A stretch of 64,000 nt of DNA from Bacteroides sp. M10 (GTDB lineage Bacteria > Bacteroidota > Bacteroidia > Bacteroidales > Bacteroidaceae): positions 3,988,501 to 4,052,500 of the forward strand of contig NZ_CP060488.1 of NCBI RefSeq assembly GCF_014334015.1. The letters run 5' to 3'. Within the stretch, counting starts at the first letter, position 1. Each line of letters opens with the position of its first letter. Shown here one piece after another: positions 51,227 through 59,598 of this stretch. The translations under genes were made by a program, and so were the position numbers. The notes under the pieces are model-generated. The model was not told the DNA's origin. It saw nothing but the letters and a program-made list of their open reading frames with translations, and did not search any database.

Positions 51227-53191
51227 ATGAACTTATTGAGAGGGATTACCCGGGGGACTACCCTATTGTTATTACTGGGCGTTATTGCAAGTTGCGCAGA
51301 GAAAGATTTGTATAACAGTGACGAAGATTCACGGAAGTCTAAATTACCATCCGAAGATTCTTATTTTGGTTTTCAATTGAGAGGAAATATTCCACTCAAT
51401 GTAGATTATGCTGCTTCAGGTTTTGTAGCTAATGTAGAAGTGTATGCCGAAGATCCGGTAGATGCTTCAGGCAAATTGAAAGAGGGGATATCGCCTATTT
51501 ATAAGACTTTTATAAAAGATGGTAAAATCTCGTCTACTATGTATGTGCCTACTGCTGTGAAAGAAGCGTATCTGTATACAAATCGTATGGGATTGCCTCA
51601 CTCTGTGAAATTGACAGGTAGCGCAAGTGGCTTTTCGTATGATGCTAATAAGGCAACAGGTTCTAAAACTCGTGCAGCTGCCGCAGCTGGAGTGCTAAAT
51701 GATCAAATACCTTATCAATTAGGACCTGCAGGTCGTGGAGATAATATGTATTCTTTGTGTACTTGGAATGGTAATGGATATCCGACGACCGCCAATTATT
51801 TGTCTAAAACGTCTTATGATATGGATGGATTGACTTCTCGCGTGCAAGCTTATTTAGCAAACAATAGAGCTGCAAATGGCGGGAAGAATGAAAATCTTCG
51901 TATTGATGCCGATAAGTTGAATATTACTATTCCTGTTGGTGTTACTGGTGGTAGTGCAAAGGTTGAAGTTTCTTTTGTAGATGAAAATGGAGCCTTCCAG
52001 AATGTTTTTGGATATTATTATTATAAGACAAATTCTGCTCCTACTACTCGCAATGATTTTTGGGGAATGAAGAAATATGTGATTTTCCCTAATGCAGGTT
52101 ATAGAAGCTATGGCTTAAAATGTGGTGATACTGCCAAACTTCTTTTCTTTGGTGAAGATGGTAAGGCTGCTCCGACAGAAGATTTTCCGGGCGGATATAC
52201 TATTGGTTGGTTCCTGTTGAGTAATGCTGCTCCTTGGGTGAGCGATAATGGGGATAATATCAAGAAAGTAAATGACCTTTATACACAATATCATACTCAA
52301 TCTACAAGAAATATCTGTTTGTCGAATGAAAGTGGCGATGATCGTCAGTTCATAACTCTGTATGACACCAAATCTAAATTATTAGTAGTAGGTGTAGAAG
52401 ATGAGTTTGGCGCTACTAAAGGTGATAATGATTTTGACGACGTAATGTTCTGTGTGAAAACTACGCCTGAAATTACTGGTGACGACCGTCCTATTATTCC
52501 TGATGAAACTCCTGAAGTAAAACCTGAAACAGAAACAATCGTAGGTACTTTGGCTTTTGAAGATAATTGGCCTAAAGCTGGCGACTATGATATGAATGAC
52601 GTGATAATAGAATATAAGCGTGCCATAACCTACGATAAAGATAATAAGGCTATTAAAGTGGAAGAAAGTTTCACTCCGAAGCAGAAAGATAATGCTGCTA
52701 TTTATGACAATGTGTTCGCTTATCAGGTAGATAATATGGGAACTGTAACTTTACCTGTAGGATGTGAAATTGAAAACGGATCACGTTCTATCGTTATTAC
52801 TAAAGGGGTGAAATATTTGCAAAACCAGACATTTACTATTACTCGTGAATTTGGCTCATCTATTGATAAAGATAAAGTGAAAACAGACTTCAATCCTTAT
52901 GCGATTATAAAAGGAATCCGTGGAACCGGACGTGCAGAAGTACATTTGCCGAAAAAGTCACCGACTGATTTGATCGATAGAAGTAAATTGTATTCCGAGA
53001 GTGATGCTTACTTTATTGACAAGGATGGTAAATATCCATTTGCAATAGATATTCCAATAGTAGGATTTATACCGGCTGACGAAACAAAGCAAATAGATTC
53101 GGCTGGACAATATCCGTCATTCAAGACTTGGGTTAACTCCAATGGATCACAAGCTGCAGATTGGTATCTTAAAGATAAAGGTGCTAAGTAG
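51227..53191 (+). CDS. LruC-domain surface lipoprotein
   Basis: A 654-aa lipoprotein (lipobox GVIASCAEK, Cys23). Middle region (about 225-410) is beta-rich with an acidic loop GDNDFDDVMFCVKT, of the calcium-binding DUF4114 kind; a second DYDMNDVIIEYKR (about 455) begins the LruC C-terminal domain that runs to the end. LruC-type proteins are large surface lipoproteins of Bacteroidota with unknown role. Stands alone, with a good promoter before it and a terminator after it. Confidence 0.85.
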   Translation: MNLLRGITRGTTLLLLLGVIASCAEKDLYNSDEDSRKSKLPSEDSYFGFQLRGNIPLNVDYAASGFVANVEVYAEDPVDASGKLKEGISPIYKTFIKDGKISSTMYVPTAVKEAYLYTNRMGLPHSVKLTGSASGFSYDANKATGSKTRAAAAAGVLNDQIPYQLGPAGRGDNMYSLCTWNGNGYPTTANYLSKTSYDMDGLTSRVQAYLANNRAANGGKNENLRIDADKLNITIPVGVTGGSAKVEVSFVDENGAFQNVFGYYYYKTNSAPTTRNDFWGMKKYVIFPNAGYRSYGLKCGDTAKLLFFGEDGKAAPTEDFPGGYTIGWFLLSNAAPWVSDNGDNIKKVNDLYTQYHTQSTRNICLSNESGDDRQFITLYDTKSKLLVVGVEDEFGATKGDNDFDDVMFCVKTTPEITGDDRPIIPDETPEVKPETETIVGTLAFEDNWPKAGDYDMNDVIIEYKRAITYDKDNKAIKVEESFTPKQKDNAAIYDNVFAYQVDNMGTVTLPVGCEIENGSRSIVITKGVKYLQNQTFTITREFGSSIDKDKVKTDFNPYAIIKGIRGTGRAEVHLPKKSPTDLIDRSKLYSESDAYFIDKDGKYPFAIDIPIVGFIPADETKQIDSAGQYPSFKTWVNSNGSQAADWYLKDKGAK

Positions 53192-53213
53192 CAATTTCGA
53201 TTTGAACTAAAAT

Positions 53214-53255
53214 AAAAAAGGGGATGTAGGGTTTAGGGTGTACATTCCCTTTTTT
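53214..53255 (+). terminator. Terminator after the LruC gene
   Basis: AAAAAGGGGATGTA pairs with TACATTCCCTTTTTT (one G-T), then T residues. Confidence 0.7.
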
Positions 53256-53273
53256 AGGCTTAACAATATAAAT

Positions 53274-55184
53274 ATGCAAAACAAGATTCTCTCGCTTATT
53301 CCTGAATACTTATCATAGGGAGTTGTTTTTTACGATAAAGATGGATATCTGAAATATGCCAATAATGTAGCATTAAACATGTTCAGCACAACTATGGAGC
53401 AGGTTCTTGATATCAATATCTTCGACGATCCGAACATCACCGCAGAAGATAAGGCTGAACTAAAAAAGGGGGTTAATGTGTCTTTTGAGACCGATTATGA
53501 TTTTGATCTCTGTGGAGAGACCTTTTTTAATACGGGAATAAGAGGAGCCAGAAAGTATTTTGTTACTAAGGTAGCAATCATGCGGAGTGAAGCGGGAGAT
53601 GTGCAGGGCTATTTATTAACTTGTGAAGACGTCACAGAAAAGAAAGAGCAGGAAAGGAAAATAAAGTCCGTGCAGAAGGAACTGGCATTGGCTTTGAATG
53701 CCGGAAAGTTGACGTCATGGAATTACCGTCTGGAAGATAGTATGTTCTATAAGTTTGATTATTATATTGAAAATATAGAGAAACGTTCGCTTGAATTTAT
53801 CCGTAAGAGGATTCATCCGGAAGAAAGGGAGCGTTTTGAAACACTCTTGAATGCTATTATTCGTAAGGAAGAATTTCTTACTAACAGTATTGTTCTGCGA
53901 ATCAAGGAGGATGGAGAAGAGGATTATCGCTACTGTAATTTCACTTACTGTCCGAAAGAGGATGAAGCAGGACGTGTTGTTGTGATTACTTTTATTCAAC
54001 AGGATATCACTGAAGATATCATTTATCAACAGAATCTGATTCTGGCAAAGAACAGGGCGGAAGAAGCGGATAAGCTCAAATCTACTTTTCTTGCTAATAT
54101 GAGCCATGAAATCCGCACTCCTCTTAATGCGATAGTCGGGTTTTCAGAGCTTTTGTCTGATACGGACGAGCCGTCAGAAAAAAATGAATATAAACAGTTG
54201 ATAGAAACGAATAGTGATATTCTTTTGCGATTGATTGGTGATATTCTGGATCTGTCAAAGATAGAGGCAGGCTCTATTGATATCAAACGTCAGGATCTGG
54301 ATTTATTGCAGTTGTGCAATGAATTATACCTCTCTTTCCAGCAGCGTATTAAGAATCCTGCTGTAACATTGAAATTGATAAATCCTTATTCAAAGTGTAT
54401 AGCGGAATTCGACAAATATCGTTTTATCCAAATATTTACCAACTTTGTGACGAATGCCATTAAATATACGCCTAGTGGTGAAATCGTGATGGGGTATGAA
54501 TGTGAACCGGGAAAGGTCAGATTATATGTAAAAGACACAGGTATCGGCATCCCTGACAAGAAAAAAAATCGTATCTTTAGTAGATTTGAGAAATTGGACA
54601 ACTTCGCACAGGGTACTGGTCTGGGGCTTTCTATTTGTAAAGCGATTGCAGATGCTACAAATGGTGAAGTTGGTTTCGAGTCTGAAGAAAATGTCGGTTC
54701 GGAATTTTGGTATATTGCTTATATAAAAGTGGAGTATACAGAGAAAACCGGACTGGAAGAGGTGGAAGTAGAGGAAGATATATCGGAACAAGACTTTAGT
54801 GTCTTCTCCGAAAGACTGGGACAGTTGAATATTCTTGTAGCGGAAGATATTGACAGTAACTTTCAGTTGGTAAAGAAAATATTAAAAGATAATGATCTGG
54901 ATCGTGCTATTACCGGAGCCGAAGCATTGGAAAAGGCGCGTAACAATTCTTACGATCTTATTTTTATGGATATGAGAATGCCTGTTATGGATGGTTTGGA
55001 AGCCACTTTCCTGATACGGCAATTTGATGAGAATATTCCGATTATAGCTCTTACAGCTAATGCTTTCGATTCGGACAAAGAAGCGGCATTCGCAGTAGGA
55101 TGCAATCATTTTATGACGAAACCTCTGAAAAAGAAAGAATTGATGAAATTACTTTCTGATTTTGTAGAAGAAAGGACTTTCTAG
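53274..55184 (+). pseudogene. Hybrid PAS sensor kinase with an amber codon near its start
   Basis: From the ATG at 53274 the frame reads 14 residues (MQNKILSLIPEYLS), then TAG (53316-53318), then goes on in the same frame with GVVFYDKDGYLKYANNVALN, plainly part of a PAS domain. Without the stop the protein has 636 residues: PAS domains (about 10-225), HisKA with FLANMSHEIRTPLNAIVGF, HATPase_c with KDTGIGIPDKKKN and GTGLGLSICKAIA, and a C-terminal receiver with the acceptor Asp in IFMDMRMPVMDG. A restart at 53379 would give 601 residues lacking the first PAS strands. There is no transmembrane helix, so it would be cytosolic. Activity of the short form is uncertain. Confidence 0.8.
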
Positions 55185-55213
55185 TCAATATATGGGGTAG
55201 GTAGAAAAAAGAC

Positions 55214-55249
55214 AGCCTGCAAGATGTGGGGAACTTGCAGGCTTTTTTT
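55214..55249. terminator. Bidirectional terminator between the kinase and hydrogenase genes
   Basis: Perfect 10-bp stem (55214-55223 with 55234-55243) with T runs on both strands, placed between converging genes. Confidence 0.85.
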
Positions 55250-55253
55250 GTTT

Positions 55254-55742
55254 CTATTCCAATTCTTCAATAATCTTCTTTACATCTACCGGTTGCAGTC
55301 GTCCGTACACCTTTTCGCCGATCATCACTACCGGAGCCAGTCCGCAGGCACCTACACAACGCAGACAGTCTAATGAGAACTTTCCGTCCGGGGTGGTATC
55401 ACCGACTTCGATACCCAATACACGTTTGAACTCTTCCAGTAGCTTTTCAGAACCACGTACATAACAAGCTGTACCCATGCAGACAGAGATGGGATGTTTT
55501 CCTTTAGGAGTCATGGTAAAGAAAGTATAGAAAGTGACGACACCATACACTTTCGATACGGGAATTCCGAGTTTGGAAGCGATAATCCGTTGTGTTTCCT
55601 CGGGTAGATACCCTTGCAGATGCTGTGCCTCGTGCAAAATATTGATAAGTTCGCCCGGGTTGTTTCCATGCTTGTCGCAGATCGTTTTGATTTGCTCTGC
55701 CATGTCACAGGCTAGTTTGATATCTGACATAATACTCTTCAT
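55254..55742 (-). CDS. NuoE-like subunit of NAD-linked [FeFe]-hydrogenase
   Basis: A 162-aa thioredoxin-like [2Fe-2S] protein: CMGTACYV (Cys-x4-Cys) and DCLRCVGACGLAPV supply the cluster ligands, with GYLPEETQRIIASKLG in the N-terminal helices. It carries electrons between the flavin subunit and the hydrogenase. Third in the operon, 7 bases after the catalytic subunit gene. Equivalent to HydC/HndA. Confidence 0.92.
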   Translation of the reverse strand: MKSIMSDIKLACDMAEQIKTICDKHGNNPGELINILHEAQHLQGYLPEETQRIIASKLGIPVSKVYGVVTFYTFFTMTPKGKHPISVCMGTACYVRGSEKLLEEFKRVLGIEVGDTTPDGKFSLDCLRCVGACGLAPVVMIGEKVYGRLQPVDVKKIIEELE

Positions 55743-55749
55743 TTAAAAG

Positions 55750-57516
55750 TTAATCAATCGCTTTGTTGAAATAATGCGTATGCAGGAGAGTTTCCGATTT
55801 CTCACCCAGCGGTTTGCCGAGATAATCCTCGTATAATGTCTTGATATACGGATTCTCGTGCGATTTGCGCAAAGGTTTGTTGGCGTCTTCGCGGTAAAGT
55901 GCGTTAGCGCGTGCATAGAGTATTTCCGAGTTGCCGTGATGCAAAGGTTGCCCGCCGCCACCGATACAGCCTCCGGGGCAAGCCATAATTTCGATTACAT
56001 GATATTCGTTGTGCCCGTTCCGTATATCTTCCAGTAGATGACGAGCGTTGCCTAGTCCGTGTGCGATGCCTACTTTTAATTCAAATCCGTTTAGGTTAAT
56101 AGTAGCACGACGAACACCGCTTAGTCCGCGTACTTGTTCGAAATTTACATTTTTCAGAGGTTCTCCGGTATAGATTTCATAGACAGAACGGAGAGCGGCT
56201 TCCATTACGCCACCTGTTGTTCCGAAAATGACACCGGCACCTGTCGATTCACCCATCGGGTTGTCGAATGGACTGTCCAGTACGAGAGGGAAGCCGATAT
56301 TGGCACGTTTAATCAGCCGTGCCAGTTCACGGGTGGATATGGAATAATCCACATCGGGGATACCGTTCACTTTGAATTCATCACGGGCACATTCGTACTT
56401 TTTAGCCAGACAAGGCATGATAGATACGACAACCAGCTTTTCTCTGGGTATGCCCATTTTCTCCGCCCAATAGGATTTGGCAATGGAACCGAACATCTGT
56501 TGTGGGGAACGGGCGGTGGACGGAATGTCCAGCATGTCCGGGAAATGATGTTCGAAGAAGTTGACCCATGCCGGACAGCAGGAGGTCAGGATAGGTAACC
56601 GCACGGATTTATCTCCGTTGAGATAACGTGTCAGGCGGTTCAGAATTTCGGAACCCTCTTCCATAATGGTAAGGTCCGCTGCAAAATCAGTATCGAATAC
56701 ATAGTCGAATCCCAGTTCGCGAAGCGCGTACACCATTTTTCCGGTTACCAGAGTGCCGGGAGGAAATCCGAATTCTTCACCTAGGGCAGCCCGTACGGCA
56801 GGTGCGGTCTGCACAATCACTACTTTGTCCGGATTAGCCAGATCGTCGAGCAGACGGTTGGTGTAGTCACGTTCTGTTAATGCGCCTACGGGACAGACAG
56901 CCACACACTGACCGCAGTAAGTACATTCACTTTCCGTCATCATTCGGTCAAAGGCAGGAGCGATGGTTGTATTGAATCCGCGACGGATGGCGCCCAATGC
57001 TCCGACCGTCTGTACATCATTGCAAACACTTTCACAACGGCGACAGAAAATACATTTATCCATATTACGGACGATAGAAGCGGTAATTTCCCGTTTGCGG
57101 GGGGACAGCTCACCGCCATTGAAAGGCATTTCGCGAATGTTGAAACGCAGTGCTAACGTTTGGAGTTCGCAGTTGCCGCATTTAGGGCAAGTGAGGCAGT
57201 CATTGGGATGATCCGAAAGGATCAGTTCAGCCACCACTTTGCGAGCGTTCATTACGCGCAGGGTACTGGTTTTTACTACCATGCCCTCCGTGCAACGGGT
57301 AGCGCAGGCAGGAGCCAGGTTGCGTCGTCCCATCACTTCAACCACACAAATACGGCAGGAAGCCGGATTATTTTTTATACAGGTTCCTTTCAGGTCGATA
57401 TGACACAGCGTAGGTATATTGATACCGATTTTGATAGCGGCCTCAAGAATGGTGCTTCCCTCGGGCACAGTGATGAAATGACCGTCTATCTGGAGAGTAA
57501 TTTGTTTTTCTTCCAT
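55750..57516 (-). CDS. [FeFe]-hydrogenase catalytic subunit
   Basis: A 588-aa hydrogenase. N-terminal [2Fe-2S] ferredoxin domain (about 1-80), His-liganded [4Fe-4S] in HPNDCLTCPKCGNC (103-116), two [4Fe-4S] clusters (about 155-210), and the H-cluster domain (about 230-560) with L1 TSCCPAW (311-317), L2 MPCLAKKYE (367-375) and L3 MACPGGCIGGGGQP (511-524). All H-cluster ligands are present. It reduces protons or oxidises H2; with NuoF and NuoE partners it is expected to be an NADH-linked, possibly electron-bifurcating, enzyme. Maturation genes are not in the window. Confidence 0.95.
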   Translation of the reverse strand: MEEKQITLQIDGHFITVPEGSTILEAAIKIGINIPTLCHIDLKGTCIKNNPASCRICVVEVMGRRNLAPACATRCTEGMVVKTSTLRVMNARKVVAELILSDHPNDCLTCPKCGNCELQTLALRFNIREMPFNGGELSPRKREITASIVRNMDKCIFCRRCESVCNDVQTVGALGAIRRGFNTTIAPAFDRMMTESECTYCGQCVAVCPVGALTERDYTNRLLDDLANPDKVVIVQTAPAVRAALGEEFGFPPGTLVTGKMVYALRELGFDYVFDTDFAADLTIMEEGSEILNRLTRYLNGDKSVRLPILTSCCPAWVNFFEHHFPDMLDIPSTARSPQQMFGSIAKSYWAEKMGIPREKLVVVSIMPCLAKKYECARDEFKVNGIPDVDYSISTRELARLIKRANIGFPLVLDSPFDNPMGESTGAGVIFGTTGGVMEAALRSVYEIYTGEPLKNVNFEQVRGLSGVRRATINLNGFELKVGIAHGLGNARHLLEDIRNGHNEYHVIEIMACPGGCIGGGGQPLHHGNSEILYARANALYREDANKPLRKSHENPYIKTLYEDYLGKPLGEKSETLLHTHYFNKAID

Positions 57517-57528
57517 AGTAAATAGATT

Positions 57529-59436
57529 TTAGCAGACAAGAATAGCATTGAATTTGCAGCGTGCCATGCACATGCCGCACTTGATACATTTATCAGGATT
57601 GATTACATGCGGTTTTCGCACTAAGCCGCCGATTGCATCAGCCGGACAGTTTTTGGCGCATAAATGACAACCGATGCAATGCTCCGGATTAATCGTATAA
57701 GTCAGCAGTGATTTACATTGCTTGGCGCGACAGGTTTTATCCCGCACATGCTCCACGTATTCATCATAGAAATTGTCCAGTGTTGATAGAACAGGATTCG
57801 GAGAAGTCTGCCCTAATCCGCAGAGGGCGGTATCCTTAATCACTTGCCCCAAAGTGGCAAGGGTATCCAAGTCTTTTTCCGTGCCTCTTCCTTCTGTTAT
57901 CTTGTTCAGTAGCTCCAATAGACGTTTGTTGCCGATACGGCAAGGCGTACATTTTCCACAAGATTCTTCAACAGTGAAATCGAGGTAGAAACGGGCCACG
58001 GATACCATGCAATCATCCTCATCCATGACAATCATACCTCCCGAACCCATCATGGAGCCGGCAGCCAAAAGATTGTCGAAGTCAATAGGCGTATCCAGAT
58101 GCTTCTCTGTCAGACAGCCGCCCGAAGGTCCGCCTGTCTGCACAGCCTTGAACCTCTTTCCGCCTTTGATACCACCGCCGATTTCATAGATTACTTCACG
58201 GAGAGTAGTTCCCATCGGCACCTCAATCAGACCGACATTATTTATTTTTCCTGCAAGGGCGAATACTTTCGTTCCTTTGGAGCGCTCCGTTCCGATGGCT
58301 GCAAACCAGTCGGCACCTTTCGTCAGAATGATGGGGATATTGGCAAGTGTCTCTACATTGTTAACATTGGTAGGCTTGCCCAAATAACCAGATTCGGCGG
58401 GGAAAGGTGGTTTGAGGGTTGGTTCGCCTCGTTTTCCTTCCATAGAGTGAATCAGGGCGGTTTCTTCTCCGCAGACGAATGCACCTGCCCCATATCGTAT
58501 TTCTATATCGAAACAAAAATCAGTCCCCAAGATATGATCTCCCAGCAACCCATATTGGCGTGCCTGATCGATAGCGATTTTCAGACGGTTGATAGCCAAC
58601 GGATATTCGGCACGGATATACACCAATCCTTTGGAAGAACCGATAGAATAACCGCAGACACACATCGCTTCTACGATCGAATGAGGGTCTCCCTCCATGA
58701 TGGAACGGTCCATAAACGCACCCGGGTCTCCCTCATCGGCATTACAAACCACATATTTGACGTCTGATTTCTGTTTATGGGCAAACTCCCATTTCAATCC
58801 GGTAGGAAAACCGCCACCGCCGCGTCCACGCAAACCGGACTGTTTGATAATATCAATCACATCCATCGGTTGTTTGTTGAGCAGGCAATCGGCTAATGCG
58901 AAGTACCCCTCTCGGGCGACATATTCTTCGATGTTTTCGGGATCAATAAAACCACAGTTACGCAGGGCGATACGGAGTTGTTTCCGATAGAAATCCATGT
59001 GTTTGGAGTCACTGACAGTCTGTTCCGTTTTGGGATCTATGTATAGCAGCCTTTCTATTTTCCGGCCGCCGATGATATGTTCGGTGATGATGTCTTCCGC
59101 ATCTTCAGGAGTGACCTGTGTGTAGAATGTATTGTCGGGAATGATTTTCACAATGGGACCTTTTTCGCAGAAGCCGAAGCAGCCCACTGTGATGACTTCT
59201 ACCTTGTCGGCAATGCCGTTCTTTTCGATGGCTGTCCGGAGATGTTCCGTAATGCCTTGACTGGAAGAGGCTTTGCACCCTGTACCACCGCAGATAAGAA
59301 TCTGAAGATGCTGTGCGCCGGACGCCAGTCCGCAGCACTTTTCAGTCACTTTTTCATTACTCTCTTCACGTAATGAAAGTTTGTGTTCTGCTCTCTTCCT
59401 GATTGTAGCCAAATCATGGATAGATAAGATTTTCAT
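57529..59436 (-). CDS. NuoF-like flavin/NADH subunit of [FeFe]-hydrogenase
   Basis: A 635-aa protein from the ATG at 59436; an ATG at 59505 lies upstream of the promoter at 59466-59473 and is rejected. Order: [2Fe-2S] thioredoxin-like domain (about 40-125; ICGGTGCKASSS, VGCFGFCEKGPIV); NuoF core with FMN/NADH site (SGLRGRGGGGFPTGLKW, CNADEGDPGAFMDRS); SLBB; cluster motif ESCGKCTPCRIGN; C-terminal pair of [4Fe-4S] motifs HCIGCHLCAKNCPADAI and KCIKCGMCMARCKFNAI. Hands NADH electrons to the hydrogenase. First gene of the operon. Confidence 0.95.
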   Translation of the reverse strand: MKILSIHDLATIRKRAEHKLSLREESNEKVTEKCCGLASGAQHLQILICGGTGCKASSSQGITEHLRTAIEKNGIADKVEVITVGCFGFCEKGPIVKIIPDNTFYTQVTPEDAEDIITEHIIGGRKIERLLYIDPKTEQTVSDSKHMDFYRKQLRIALRNCGFIDPENIEEYVAREGYFALADCLLNKQPMDVIDIIKQSGLRGRGGGGFPTGLKWEFAHKQKSDVKYVVCNADEGDPGAFMDRSIMEGDPHSIVEAMCVCGYSIGSSKGLVYIRAEYPLAINRLKIAIDQARQYGLLGDHILGTDFCFDIEIRYGAGAFVCGEETALIHSMEGKRGEPTLKPPFPAESGYLGKPTNVNNVETLANIPIILTKGADWFAAIGTERSKGTKVFALAGKINNVGLIEVPMGTTLREVIYEIGGGIKGGKRFKAVQTGGPSGGCLTEKHLDTPIDFDNLLAAGSMMGSGGMIVMDEDDCMVSVARFYLDFTVEESCGKCTPCRIGNKRLLELLNKITEGRGTEKDLDTLATLGQVIKDTALCGLGQTSPNPVLSTLDNFYDEYVEHVRDKTCRAKQCKSLLTYTINPEHCIGCHLCAKNCPADAIGGLVRKPHVINPDKCIKCGMCMARCKFNAILVC

Positions 59437-59465
59437 AAGTATCAGAATTGTTAGTAGGTTTTTTG

Positions 59466-59473
59466 CAAATATA
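59466..59473 (-). promoter_or_regulatory. Promoter -7 element of the hydrogenase operon
   Basis: Minus strand TATATTTG, a perfect TAnnTTTG, giving a start near 59459, 23 bases ahead of the ATG at 59436. A weak CTG (mismatch to TTG) stands 18 bp upstream. Confidence 0.65.
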
Positions 59474-59598
59474 ATTCTTTGTTTGGAATAACAGCGTAGT
59501 CTCATACAAATAAAACTGATCTTCGACGGAGGATTTAGGTAAATAAATCTCTATCTTCGTATTTAATAGGTATCAAACCTAAAAAAGAAAATTGAAGT

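Noticed and set aside
59437..59505. Longer N-terminus for the NuoF-like hydrogenase subunit
   Set aside because: The promoter -7 element at 59466-59473 lies inside this extension, and the family N-terminus starts at the inner Met.
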